DNA of 64,000 nucleotides from Proteles cristata cristata (taxonomy: Eukaryota; Chordata; Mammalia; Carnivora; Hyaenidae), in the NCBI GenBank assembly GCA_017311185.1, contig JAESUZ010004520.1, positions 62,001-126,000 of the forward strand. Reading direction: 5' to 3'. The position numbers and the translations under genes were made by a program. This document shows, piece by piece, positions 35,929 through 47,247 of this stretch. A model generated the notes under the pieces. The model saw only the letters and a program-made list of their open reading frames with translations, did not search any database and was not told the DNA's origin. Position 1 is the first letter of the stretch. Each line of letters begins with the position of its first letter.

Positions 35929-36139
35929 GGGGCGCCTGGGTGGCTTAGTCGGTTAAGCGTCCAACTTTCGCTTAGGTCATGACCTCGCGGTTCGTGGGTT
36001 CGAGCCCCGCATGGGGCTCTGTGCTGACTGCCAGCTCAGAGCCTGGAGCCTGTTTCAGTCTGTGACTCCCTCTCTCTCTGACCCTCCCCTGCTCGCGCTG
36101 TCTCTCTCTCTCCTAGAAATAAATAAAACATTTAAAAAA

Positions 36140-36164
<25 letters not shown>
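35929..36164 (+). mobile_element. Young felid SINE, complete, forward
   Basis: Full young-type copy with intact B-box 'GGTTCGAGCCCCGCA' and a long (AAAT)n 3' end (36136-36170). TSD 'AAATAAACTTTT' at 35838-35849 and 36165-36176. The L1 reads continuously across the insertion ('...TTAAATAAACTTTT' then 'GAATTCAATTTGG'). Confidence 0.95.
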
Positions 36165-36170
<6 letters not shown>

Positions 36171-36376
36171 ACTTTTGAATTCAATTTGGTGGCATCTTGT
36201 TGAAAATTTGTGCTTTCAGATTCATCAGGGATATTGGCCTATAATTCTTCTTTTTCATTGGGTCTTTGTCTGGTTTGGGAGCCAAGGTAATGATGGCTTC
36301 ATAGAATGAGTTTGAAATCTTTCCTTTCATTTCTATTTTTGGAACAGTTTGAGAATTGGTATTAAGTCCTCTTTAT

Positions 36377-36617
36377 TTTTTTTTTATTTTTTTTTAAATT
36401 TTTTTTTAATGTTTTATTTCTAGGAGAGAGAGAGAGAGAGAGAGACAGCGTGAGGAGGGGAGGGTCAGAGAGAGAGGGAGTCACAGACTGAAACAGGCTC
36501 CAGGCTCTGAGCCAGCAGTCAGCACAGAGCCCGACGGGGGGCTCAAACCCACAAACCGAGAGATCATGACCTAAGCGAAAGTCGGACACTTAACCGACTA
36601 AGCCACCCAGGCGCCCC
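36377..36617 (-). mobile_element. Young felid SINE, reverse
   Basis: Tail 'TTTTATTTCTAGGAGAG', (GA)n, head ending 'AAGCCACCCAGGCGCCCC'. TSD 'TAAGTCCTCTTTA' (36363-36375) and 'TAAGTCTTCTTTA' (36618-36630). Confidence 0.95.
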
Positions 36618-38400
36618 TAAGTCTTCTTTAAATGTCTGGTAGAATTCTCCTGAGAAGCCATCTGGCCCAGAACTCTTGTTTGTTGGGAGATTTTTGAAAA
36701 CCAACTTAATTTCTTTGCTGGTTATAGATCTGTTCAATTTTTCTTTTTTTTAAAATTTCAGTTTTGGTAGTAACGTGAGTTTCTAGGAATTTGTCAATTT
36801 CTTCCAGATTGCACACTTTGTTGGCATATAATGTTTGATAATATTCTCTTATTTATGTTTCTGTGGTATTGGTTGTGATCTCTCCTCTTTCGTTTGTGAT
36901 TTTTGTCTATTTGGGTCCTCTCTCTTTTTGAGAATTCTGGCTGAGATTTATCAAGTTTGTTTATACTTTCAAAGAACCAGTATTTACTTTCATTGATCTA
37001 TTCTACTGGGTTTTATTGTTTGATTGATTGATTGTTACTATATCACTTATTTCTACTCTAATCTTTATTATTTCCCTTTTTCTGCTGACTTTGGGCTTTA
37101 TTTGCTGCTCCATTTATAGCTTCGTTAGGTGCAAGTTTAGGTTGTGTTTGGTACCTTTCTTGCTTCTTGAGATCGGCCTGAAATGCAATGTACTTTTCTG
37201 TTATGATTGTCTTTGCTGCACCCCAAAGGGTTTGGACTGTTGGCTTTCATTTTCTTGGGTTCCATGTGTTTTTTAAACTTTTTTTTCCCTTTAATTTCCT
37301 GGTTAACCCATTCATTCTTCAGTGGTATGTTCTATAACCTCCATGTATTTGAGGGTATTCCTGATTTTTCTTGTGGTTGATTTCAAGTTTCATATTTTTG
37401 TGATCTGAAAATATGCACAGCATGATCTAGATTCTGTACCAGTTGAGAGCTGATTTTTTACACAGTACATGATCTATTCTGGAGAATATCCATGTGCTCT
37501 CAAGAATGTATACCCTGCTGCTTTGAGGTGAAATGTTCTGAATATATCTGTTAAGTCTTTCTGGTCCAATGTGCCTTTCAAAGCCATTTTTCCTTTATTG
37601 ATATTCTACTTGAATGACCTGTCCATTGCTGTAAGTGGGATATTAAGGTCCCCTACTATTATTGTATTACCATCAATGAGTTCCTTTATGTTTGTTTTTC
37701 ATTGGTTTATATATTTGGGTGCTCCCAAGCTGGGCACATAAATATTTACAGTTGTTAGATCTTCTTGATGGATAGACACCTTGATTATGATACAATGTCC
37801 TTCTTCATCTCTTGTTGCAGTTGTTCTTAAAAATCTAGTTTGTCTGATATTAGTATGGCTACTCTGGCTCTCTTTTGATGTCCATTAACATCATAGATGG
37901 TTTTCCATATTCTCCTTTTCGATCTGCAGGTATTGTTGAGTGTAAAATGAGGCTTTATAGGCAGCATATAGATGGATCTTGATTTTTTTTCATTATGAAA
38001 CCCTATGTCTTTTGGTTGAAGTGTTTCACCCATTGACATTCAGAGTAATTATTGAAAGATATGAATTTAGTGCCATTGTGTTACCTGTAGAGTTCGTGTT
38101 TCTGGTGATGTTCTCTAGTCCTTTGTAGTTTTTGTTGCTTTGGTCTCCCTTGTTTTTTCTCTACTCACAGAGTCCCCCTTAAAATTTCTCGCAGGGCTGG
38201 TCTAGTGGTCATGAATTCCTTTAGTTTTTATTTGTCTGGGAAACTCTGTATCTCTCCTCCTATTTTGAATGACAGACTTGCTGGATAAAGAATTCTTGGC
38301 TGCATATTTTTCCCAATCAGCTCATTGAAAATTTCCTGCCACTCCCTTCTGGCCTGCCAAGTTTTAAGTCTGCTGCTAATCTTATGTATCTACTCTTGTA

Positions 38401-39308
38401 GATTGAGGATCTTTTGTTCCTAGCCACTCTCAGACAGCCCACATAGTATAGCGAGGGCAGTCAACTTGCCCTGTGCCACAAGTCTCCTGCATTTTTTTTT
38501 TCTTTGACACTGAGCTGAGATTCAAAACCTGTAGTCTTACCGGACTTACAGTACTGCATGGATCTGCCCCCTTCCTCTGGAGTAGAACCACTCCACACTG
38601 TGTCTGAAGCCTTCTGTCCCTGAAAAACAGTCCCACATGTGCATTGCTGAAAGCAGCAAAGGTTATATTCCCTCTGGGTCTGCTTCTGCTCTCTGTCAAT
38701 GAAAGATCTTTAGCTGGTGCCCGCAGGGTCTCTTCTTGGGGAGGCAATATGCAAAGTATTCCAGGAAGGGGAATATTCTCTCCCAGTGCACCCTGGAGAT
38801 CCCTACACCTCAGCTATTCATTCAATGGCCAGCTCCCTCCTCCCCAGGAGGGTACACCACAGATATACTCCAGAGAAAGCCACATACTTCAAAAACCTCA
38901 GAGTTTGAGCTCCAAACTCTGTTTACAAAACAAAACAAGAAAACAAAAAACAAAAACAAAAACCCTGTGACAGTCAGTACTTCTTGCTCCTCAGAGTACT
39001 CTGTGGTCCAGAGAGGTTTCCCTTTTGTGTGAACTTGATGCCGAACTTTCTCAACCCCTCTCTCTCCCCATTTGGTCTTTCCATGGAAAGGATTCCCTCC
39101 ACTCCACGGAACTGCCAGTTTTCTCTCTCCTAGTTCACTTCCATGTACCTCACACCTGCCATGCTGTCTCCCTCCAACTGTGAAGATCCTCCTGCCACTC
39201 TGCAGATCTATTTCCTGGGTGTTTCAAGTGATCTTACTACAATATAGCTGTGTTTGAGGAACAAGGAAAGCCCAGAGTTCCCCTACTTCTCTGCCTTCTT
39301 AACTCTTC
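38401..39308 (-). mobile_element. L1 5'UTR, reverse, with ORF1 largely deleted
   Basis: The outer end, read on the reverse strand, begins GAGTTAAGAAGGCAGAGAAG, matching the conserved carnivore L1 5' start. About 0.9 kb of 5'UTR-like sequence follows and contains an (AAAAC)n tract at about 38930-38965. The distance to ORF2 leaves room for only a few hundred bases of ORF1, so most of ORF1 seems deleted near 38400. Confidence 0.7.
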
Positions 39309-39556
39309 ATTCTGTACAAGGATCTGTACAGATCTGAGGTCTCCAGATCCACAAAGAGAGGTCAGTAAAGTCATTTATGTGACCTAAAAGAAAAACATTT
39401 TACTGAAAAAAAAAAATCTAGGCTAATCACAAAGTTGGGCCAGCTTTAGACAGACTTGCAAGCCTCTGTGGCCTGGGAAACTGGGAGGGAAACTTCTGGT
39501 TCTTCAGTCCTCAAGACTGATTCTTTCAACCAGTGGTCTGAAAATCTCCCAGAAAG
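39309..39556. other. Unrecognised part of the composite insertion
   Basis: Lies between the L1 5' end and the right inverted arm. Contains an A-run at about 39408-39417. No family recognised. Confidence 0.4.
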
Positions 39557-39614
39557 TAAATTAGTTCTGTTATAGGTCAAGGGCCTTAGGTCAGTAAATT
39601 AACTCTTAAGACTG
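39557..39614 (-). repeat. 58-bp inverted repeat, right arm
   Basis: Starts TAAATTAGTTCTGTTATAGG and ends with CTTAAGACTG. It is the reverse complement of 34983-35040 with four differences. Confidence 0.92.
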
Positions 39615-39619
39615 GCTGG

Positions 39620-39892
39620 AGGCTGTAACAAGTTCAGGGATGGCAAGGCCGGCAAGACCACCACGGACGACTATGAACATCTCTAAAAACTGTGACTTGT
39701 ATTTATCCCGACCATCAGACTGTTCCTTTTGTGCCTCAGCAGAGCACCCTTCCACCTCTGTCTGCTCTCAGTTTTCTCTCTTTGTGCTCTCATTACAGTG
39801 TTTGGGGTCCTATATTTTCCTTTTCCTCCTCCAAGTCTACCTTGGTTGTAAGAGTTAGGTTTATAATTATAAAATATGAACTAAACAACAGG
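39620..39892 (+). pseudogene. PPIA: Processed PPIA pseudogene, last codons and 3'UTR
   Basis: Resumes where the 5' part stopped: 'TTCAGGGATGGCAAG' matches the codons after HFG/RFG, the C-terminus is decayed, and a stop TAA lies near 39683-39690. Then comes the PPIA 3'UTR in order: 'TGTGACTTGTATTTATC', 'CAGCAGAGCACCCTTCCACC', 'TTTGTGCTCTCATTACAG', and the final 'AACTAAACAAC' before the TSD. The poly-A tail has decayed away. Confidence 0.92.
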
Positions 39893-39914
39893 TTAAAAAT
39901 TTTTAACTGTTCTT
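39893..39914 (+). repeat. Right target-site duplication of the PPIA retrocopy
   Basis: Partner of 34324-34342; the shared core is TTTTAACTGTT. Confidence 0.6.
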
Positions 39915-42639
39915 AAGTTTTATTGAGATCTGATTGAAGGACAAAACTATCTTCCAGATGCCTTGGATTATTTTGTGATAAGGAGTTCAGATATTTTACT
40001 ATATGAAGAAGAGAATTACTTGCCCCTTTTCGATTATAAACAAAAATTATGAAATAGAGACATTGAACATTTGTCCATATCTGTATGGATATTCAAATGA
40101 TAAAAGTCTCTTTATATTTACACTTGGTTTTCCTCTTGTGGATGGCTTTTCAAAAGCTTTGTTCAAATACCAGGTTTGATCCCTCACTAAACTCGGAACT
40201 TACTTTGTGAGGAAACAATTCTTTCTCTTCAGTAGATCATCATTGAAGACAGTGTACTTGAAGTTTAAAATCCCCATTTCCTTACTCTTTTTTTCGATCA
40301 ATTATTTCATATACTCATGACAGTAAAAATTATTAAATAACATAATTTTGAGCCCTGTTTAAATAAAAGAAAACTTTTCTGAAAAATATGTTTTAAGGTA
40401 CAATACCATCTTGAGATTTAATAAAACATTAATGCATTTTGCATTTTATTATCTTTTATTACTACCTAGCACCTTATTTACAATAAAAAATAATGAACAA
40501 GGATATCTATTGAGATATAATTTCATGAGAAATTACTTCATTCTTACTATGAGACTAAATGTAGACAACAGCACAGTATTGTTCAGGATAAATGAACAGG
40601 GTGATTATACCAGGAGGGATAGCCTTCTCTGTGGTGCATAAAGATTCTTAGGCTCAGAAATCTAGTCAAATACAAGTAGGAATATCCCTGAGTGACATTT
40701 TCTGGCGGTGGATTAAAGCTCTTTCCTTTAGGACATTCAGAGGTCAGTACTTACAGTTTCACCAGAAACCACTGTCTATTTAAAGTGTCCCTTGTTAGAG
40801 GAATGATGGGGATATAGAATTTCCTCAAATTTAATTTCGAAAGATAGAAGGTACTGTCAAAAACAAGCAAAAAAGAATGTGGCAAATGTATATAACAGTA
40901 TAAAACTAAGTTCTTCTATATACCTATAAATGAAGGCTTCAAATAAAAATGAATATGGTAGTCAAGTAGAAACAAAGCCATGAAGCTTAAAGCCAAAATT
41001 ATCCTGTGTGCTGAAAATCACTTCCACTCTTTCAATTCTAGAAGTGATCATAGATCTGACATAACTCTGAAGGATTATTTTGCAAGTCCTTTCTGTTGTC
41101 ATTCTCTTAATCTCAGACTTTTGAGTATTAATGAATTGAATTGGGAATAAATAAGAGAATGCATATAGTGTCAAGCCTAGGTACAATAAACTGTTATGCA
41201 ATAATAATGATACGGAAAACTTTATTATTCCCAAGATTCACATGTATATATAATCCCGGATCATTTTTAGAGTCACTTAGCTTGCTTAAACACCTTGGGG
41301 AACTATGGGATAAACAAGATTTTTTTTTCCCTGAAACTTATTAGAAGATACATTATGTGCATTTTGGGAGCTGAAAATCAGAAGGGGGCTAGGTAAGGAG
41401 TGTAGTGAATTTAAAGCTGTTTGTAAAGCCCTACTGATATGTTAGTTCATTGACTGCAGTAGTGAGTTCACAGGCTGTAATGAGGAAAACCTGGAAAATC
41501 CCTGGGAAATGTGAAAAGGCTGTTTTCATTGAGGACTCTATTTTCCTTAATTCCACACAGGTGATGTATGTGTTATTTATATATAAACTACTGACTCATC
41601 TTTCAATTTTAAGGGCAATGGTAATTGGAAACATTTAAGTGAACGAAAGCATTTGTGTGTGTGTATGTGTGTGTGCATGCATCCATGTGTGTGGCAAGGT
41701 CACCAAAATAATTGTTGAAAGACTTTTTGAATTGAATATAGTTATCTGCTTTACTCAGTGGAATAGTAATTTCAAAACAGTTATTCCTCACATCCATATT
41801 TCCTTCAGTTCCTTAAATCCTTATTTTCTTCAATGCTGAAATTCTTACAAATGAAACATTTTACATCATCTTCCTCCTAATCCCATGCTAGGAATTGAGT
41901 GAACATTTGTCAGGGAACAGCAGAATCTTGTATTTTGTTCATTACAGTTCTCCTTATACTTGCCTATAATAATTTATAAATATTTTACCCAGCTTATTGG
42001 ACATAGTTATAAAACCCTTTTACAGGATACATTCTCTGTCTCATTCTTATGTTCATTTTTTACTGGCTTTGACAGTTCTCCAAATTCAAGTAAATCTATT
42101 TAAAATAAATGGGTCAGGCATATTTTCAAGCTGTTTATTATCTCTGTACATTTCTTATGGAATGAACAACATAGATATAGTGTCTGTTTATACTAAACAG
42201 GGTGAAATCAGAATATTTCTTTTGTTTATAAGACATTTATTCAATGAGGAAGGATCCAAGTTGGTCAGAAGGACCCAGAAATCCCAGAGAATGAATAATT
42301 CTTTATAGAATTCCATAGTGCTGTATATCTCCGCACATGTTTGAGGTCAGGGGCACTTAGATCTCTAGCTCAGGAAAGAAGTTTAGCTCAATTTTGAATG
42401 CTCAGGTGATGGTGATCCTTTGAAATTGTAAGCATAGGAAAATAAAAACATCTCCACCTATTTAATTAAGATGTACTCCCTTACTCCAAAAAGCTAAATT
42501 TATATGTGACAAAGACATGCACTTTCCACTGAGAATTTCACCTATCATTAAATTTCATAAATCCTTTCTAAATTTTATTTTAAAACTTGGATCTTCTAAA
42601 TGGGTACCAATTTCCCAAAACTTATATGTTTGTAATTTT
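39915..42639. other. Unique AT-rich sequence
   Basis: A TG-rich tract at about 41655-41692. Frames of 60-103 codons here have no recognisable domain. Nothing else seen. Confidence 0.4.
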
Positions 42640-42770
42640 TATAAAGTGTTATTATAGGTTTTTCATTTTGTTCTTCACAGATTGGAAAGGCTAATATCAT
42701 TCTGTCCATTTTACAGATTAAAATAAAAAGAGAGACTTAGCTTAAATAATGGATCACTGGCCATATCGAA
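42640..42770 (-). mobile_element. MIR SINE fragment, reverse
   Basis: Contains 'TGTCCATTTTACAGATTAAA' followed by decayed 'AGAGACTTAGCTTAAATAAT', the reverse complement of the MIR core. Confidence 0.7.
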
Positions 42771-42884
42771 AAAGCCTTATCCTGATTCCTGTTCACTGCT
42801 ATTAACTTTGTAGTTATGTTCATTTCACTTTCTAGGATTTTATTTACTCAGACTCAACCATGTATTTTTTTTAAATGTGTACAA

Positions 42885-43085
42885 AATTTATTTGTGTGTG
42901 TGTGTGTTTGTTTATATTTTAGAGTGAGCATGAGTGGGGAGAGGGGCTGAGGGAGAGAGAGAGAATCTTAAACAGATTCCATGCTGAGGGTGGAGCTGAA
43001 CAAGGGGCTCAATCCTGTAACCCTGGGATCATAGCCTGAGCTGAAATCAAGAGTTGAACACTTAGCCTACTGAGTCTCACAGTCA
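42885..43085 (-). mobile_element. Older carnivore-type SINE, reverse, decayed
   Basis: 'GATTCCATGCTGAGG' and 'CCCTGGGATCATAGCCTGAG' show the older subfamily, as at 19.4 kb. The head end has decayed. Confidence 0.8.
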
Positions 43086-43365
43086 CCGCCAAACACAAAA
43101 TCATTTAAAAGGTGTAGAATCACTTAAAAATATCTAAGTGCGTCCTTTGTAGGAGGGGCCATAGGAATATGAAATAGGCTATATTTCAGTTAAACACAAG
43201 ACAGAGAGGCCCTATAGGAATTCTGCCGTATTCTTAGTCCACCTCCCCCTAACGGGGCATTCCAACACTTGCAGTAAGAAATATGCTTTATTTGAGGCCC
43301 TACGAGTAATAAACAGCAGAAGAGGGAGTTGTGGACGCTGGTTTAAGCCTCAAAACTATTCTTTT

Positions 43366-43581
43366 TTTTTTTTTTAATGTTTTATTTATTTCTAGGAGAG
43401 AGAGAGACAGCGTGAGCAGGGGAAGGTCAGAAAGAGAGGGAGTCACAGACTCTGAAACAGGCTCCAGGCCCCAAGCTGGCAGTCAGCACAGCGCCCGAGG
43501 CAGGGCTCGAACCCACGAACTGCGAGATCATGACTTAAGCGAAAGTCTGACGCTTAACCAACTAAACCACCCAGGCGCCCC
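43366..43581 (-). mobile_element. Young felid SINE with perfect TSD, reverse
   Basis: Head ends 'CCACCCAGGCGCCCC'. Perfect 18-bp TSD 'GCCTCAAAACTATTCTTT' at 43347-43364 and 43582-43599. A 98-codon frame across it is SINE read-through. Confidence 0.97.
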
Positions 43582-43599
43582 GCCTCAAAACTATTCTTT

Positions 43600-44090
43600 A
43601 AGAAATTCATTTGATCTTGCTTCGTGAACTCTTTCTACTACTTTTTTTTTTTTTAAAAAGCTAAGATCATTTAAAATCTTCAAGGTTTAAAAATATGTGA
43701 ACCCATTTTGTACATTTCAGCATTACTCCAGTTCTAAAGCTTTTAGTCTTGTCATATTGTCCATGAAATATTTGATAGATTTGCTCTTGAGCATCATATT
43801 TGCTTCTACAAACATTCCTCAAGTACGAAGAATTTATAATTTTCATCATATCTGACAGCACTGGCAGACACACTCTCAATTGACTTGCTGCATATTTTCG
43901 ATATACATAAATTATGAAAGCAGCATTTGTTTGTTTACAATTTTAAGCTCTCAGAGCAGCAAAACAGATTATAACATAGACTTCTTCAAAATTAAATGAA
44001 AAGGATATTCAAATTATTTTAGAATAAAATACCCTGTAATTTGTTGTAGAACATTGAAAGTATTTGAAGCAACAAAAATAATGGCAGTGA
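43600..44090. other. Unique sequence
   Basis: No repeat recognised. A 70-codon reverse frame at 43667-43879 (MRVCLPVLSDMMKI...) has no family that I recognise; low weight. Confidence 0.4.
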
Positions 44091-44106
44091 GAAGAAAACA
44101 AAACTG

Positions 44107-44304
44107 GGGCAGCTCAGTTGGTTAAGCATCCAACTTAGGCTCAGGTCGTGATCTCATGGTTTGTGGATTTGAGCCCCATGTCAGGCTCTGTGCTGACAGT
44201 TCAGGGCCTGGAGCCTGTTTCAGATTCTGTGTCTCCCTCCCCAATGCAGGCTCTGTCTTTCAAAAATGGAGAAGTGTTAAAAAAATTTTTTTTCAATAAA
44301 AAAA
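44107..44304 (+). mobile_element. Felid tRNA-Lys SINE, head trimmed
   Basis: Starts 'GGGCAGCTCAGTTGG', so part of the usual GCCTGGGTGG is missing. TSD 'GAAGAAAACAAAACTG' (44091-44106) and 'GAAGAAAGCAAAACTG' (44305-44320), one mismatch. Confidence 0.94.
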
Positions 44305-44320
44305 GAAGAAAGCAAAACTG

Positions 44321-46075
44321 ATAAACACTGTGAGATAAACACTTTGGGCTATTAGTGTATGTACTGCTTTAAATACACATTGCTAAACTGCCTTAACATC
44401 AAAGAGTATTCGAATTTGTAAGTTCAAGGTAGTATACAGCTTTATGTTTCAAGTTTCAGCTTGGTGAAAATTGAATCAGCTGAGTTGCAAAATCAAATTT
44501 ATCATAAAAGTAGTAACTGACCATTAACTACTATGTAATGCTGTAAACATGACCCTATCACAAAACTACAAGACGATCTCTTCTAGAACATGACAAACAG
44601 TTAAGAGGAACAGGAAAAGTCAGTGTATTTGTCACTAAGAACAAGAAAGATAAAAGGAACATGATCTTGTGCTGTTTCATTGTTTTCTTCACAATTTTAA
44701 GACACGCACTGTGCTCTTAATGGCAAATGCCTAGAGGAATGGTGCCTTCATTTTAAATTACAGCTATGTATGTTTAAGACATTGTATCGGCATTTTCAAG
44801 GAGTTCTTTTCTATACTAGATATTTTGTTTTAAGTGCAGCAAAAGGCCAAGCTCAAATTCATTCCTAATGAGCCATGTGTTAATGTCAAAGTCTCTGCTG
44901 TCCACTCAAATGCCAAAGAACACATCTGACTTTATAATGAGCCAAACAGTGGTCTCTTCATAATCTCTGTTAGCCTTCTGTTAGATAGCTGCATCCAAAA
45001 TTTATAACACAGTGATGGAGGTTGTTGCTGTAATGTCTGGAATCCAATCAAAGATGTAAAACTTCTTATGTTGCGTCAGTATTATTACCAAGTCTTTACC
45101 ATTCTATCTCCACATTAAATAAACTGGTGCAACAAAATCCAAATGGAATCTTGCCTGATTTTAATTTACTCTGTACACTAATGGGGGAGAGATCAAAACC
45201 AGATGACAGGCATCAAAACAATCAGCCAGTAGCAGGGTGCTTGGAATATAGGCAAAAGTCTGAAATGGTACTGCCAAATCTTCCCTCCCTCACCCCTGGA
45301 GAACACCCATTTCAACTAACCACCTTATTTCTTATACTTTTAGGTTCTAAATTTGTTTGGTTCCTGATTTCACACTCACTGACACTCAAAAAGTTTAATG
45401 TTTATCTTTTTTTATTCTCTAGAAAATGTGTCATACCTGCTTAACATGAAAATGAATATCTTTACATAGTCATGGATAATTGATAGGCTATCTAAAAATA
45501 TGGGGGCTTGGGGATGTTTTCAGTGAAGTGCCATACATATACATAACATGACAACTGTGAGTGGAGATTAGATGTATAATTCAGGAAAGTCTGTAAAATT
45601 GAGGGATATTTACATTTTTGTTTCATTTCCTAGTGAGTAAGTCTATATTCCTAGATAGATTTTCAGAGTATTTACACTTAAGTTTAATAGGGAAATTAGA
45701 ATATTCATACATAAGTTGGAAACATATTTTACTTTGGTAGTGATAGAACTGCATAGACATGCATCAGGAGAAAAACAAGAAATAAGTAGAAAAACTCACA
45801 TTAGAAATAAATTCAGTTAAGTGTTACTGTCTTTGATGGATGAGAGTTTAAGAATTTTTACCTACTTGTAATTTGTGAATTGTCGATAATGAGACTGCAT
45901 TTTTAAAGTTTCAGTTTAAGTACATGAGTATCCATCTCCGGCACCACATAAATTAAGCCTGATACTGAGTTCTACTCAATGGAAGAAAGGGGGCAAGCAT
46001 AATAAAATGATGTCACTCTCTGAATACATTTGCTGCATGCTTCAGGATCTATCTAACATTTTATTGTTTTTTTTT
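44321..46075. other. Unique sequence
   Basis: No repeat or gene recognised. The 105-codon frame at 45127-45444 has no domain I recognise. Confidence 0.4.
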
Positions 46076-46091
46076 TAACAAGTTTTTTTTA

Positions 46092-46270
46092 ATGTTTATT
46101 TTAGAGAGAGAGAGAGACAGAGTGCGAGCAGGGGAGGGGAAGAGAGAGGGAGACTCAGAATCTGAAGCTGTCAGTCCAGAACCTAGTGTGGGGCTTGAAC
46201 TCATGAGCCAGGTTGTTCATGACTTGAACAGAAGTCAGACACTTAACTGACTGAGGCACCCAAGGGCCCC
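46092..46270 (-). mobile_element. Felid tRNA-Lys SINE, reverse
   Basis: (GA)n, 'GGGGCTTGAACTCATGAGCC', decayed head ending 'GGCACCCAAGGGCCCC'. TSD around TAACAAGTTTTTTTTAA (46076-46092) and TAACAAGCTTTCTTAA (46271-46286). Confidence 0.93.
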
Positions 46271-46286
46271 TAACAAGCTTTCTTAA

Positions 46287-46747
46287 ACATGTTGTAGTAA
46301 AGGAATTAGCAACTAAAATGATACTTTACATACAATTTCTTGCAATGTATATGTTTATAAAATAAGTAATTTTAAACAATATGAAATATAGCATGTACCT
46401 AAGAATTAATATTTTTAAAATGTGCAAAACTTGTGCAGTAAATTTGCAGAAGGACAAGCTAATTCTAAAATTAACATGAAATTACAAGAGAGCAAAATAG
46501 CCGAGATGGTTTTGAAAAAGGTAAAAACTAGAGGACTTACACTGTCAGATGTCAAACTACTCACCAAACTATTGTGATTATGACAGTGTTGGCAAAGAAG
46601 AGATGGTAATTGTTGAAAAGATCAACTTACTTCAAAGCTAAAAGTGGAAATTGGTGTAGGATGCATCTCCAACTGAGGAATAAGGGAGAACAAAAAGTGA
46701 GAGAGACTGATTCTCAAATTTGTATCTTTGGCTCTGATATCTCCCTC
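46287..46747. other. Unique sequence plus an L1 fragment
   Basis: 46440-46610 is L1 (separate entry). The rest is unrecognised. Confidence 0.4.
46440..46610 (+). mobile_element. L1 ORF2 C-terminal fragment, forward
   Basis: Blocks 'AAAATAGCCGAGATGGTTTT', then 'GAGGACTTACACTGTCAGAT', then 'ACTATTGTGATTATGACAGT' follow the order of the ORF2 C-terminal region (..KIAK..LKKN..GGLTLPD.KTYYKA..IKTVW). No ends or TSD seen. Confidence 0.65.
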
Positions 46748-46763
46748 GAGTTACAGATTCATA

Positions 46764-46988
46764 GGGGTGCCTGGATGGCTCAGTCGGTTAAGCGTCCGAC
46801 TTCAGCTCAGGTCATGATCTCACGGTTCCTGGGTTTGAGCCCTGCGTTGGGCTCTGTGCTGACAGATAGCTCATAGCTTGGAGACTGTTTCAGATTCTGT
46901 GTCTCCCTCCCTCTCTGATCCTCCCCTGCTCGCGCTCTCTCTCTCTCTCAGAAATAATAAAATAAAAAACATTAAAAAATTTAAAAAA
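46764..46988 (+). mobile_element. Felid tRNA-Lys SINE
   Basis: Near-intact 'GGCTCAGTCGGTTAAGCGTC' head. TSD 'GAGTTACAGATTCATA' (46748-46763) and 'GAATTACAGATTCATA' (46989-47004), one mismatch. Confidence 0.96.
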
Positions 46989-47247
46989 GAATTACAGATT
47001 CATATATCCAGCAATATAGTAGGCCATATCATTTTGTTGTGTAATATACACCTGAAATTTAGCATGTTCTAAAACTGTGGACTTATTATAGTCTTCTTTC
47101 AAATCTGTATCTCTCTTAGTAAATGTTACAGTCCCATTCAAACAAAAATGTGGTTATCATCCTTATTTCCTTTGTTTTCCTAATTCCATCCAGTTTATAT
47201 TTCTTTCTTCTCTACTACTACTATGTAGTCTAAAGCACATTTATATT

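Larger units (their letters stand above)
35041..38400 (-). mobile_element. L1 ORF2 and end of ORF1, reverse; 3' end missing
   Basis: Read on the reverse strand from right to left: the C-terminal part of ORF1 (about 38130-38400), the ORF2 endonuclease with VAILISDKLDF (frame 37827-38039) and DGNTIIVGDLNIPL (about 37632-37680), then the RT palm with KDKNHMILSIDAEKAF (about 35690-35740). It continues just past the FADD region and stops at the inverted repeat. The ORF2 C-terminus, 3'UTR and poly-A are absent. Stops and frameshifts make it dead. Four SINE insertions interrupt it. Confidence 0.88.
34813..39619. mobile_element. 4.8-kb composite insertion splitting the PPIA pseudogene
   Basis: Everything between the two PPIA parts. 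Layout: about 170 bp unrecognised, a 58-bp inverted repeat arm, a reverse-strand L1 (35041-about 39308) holding several SINEs, about 250 bp unrecognised, the second inverted arm, and a few bases before PPIA resumes. PPIA is continuous across the gap with no clear duplicated target site. Whether it arrived in one event or several is not decidable from sequence alone. Confidence 0.8.

Noticed and set aside
43667..43879. 70-codon reverse frame (MRVCLPVLSDMMKI...) as a protein
   Set aside because: It reads plausibly but matches nothing I know and has no context; not enough to call.
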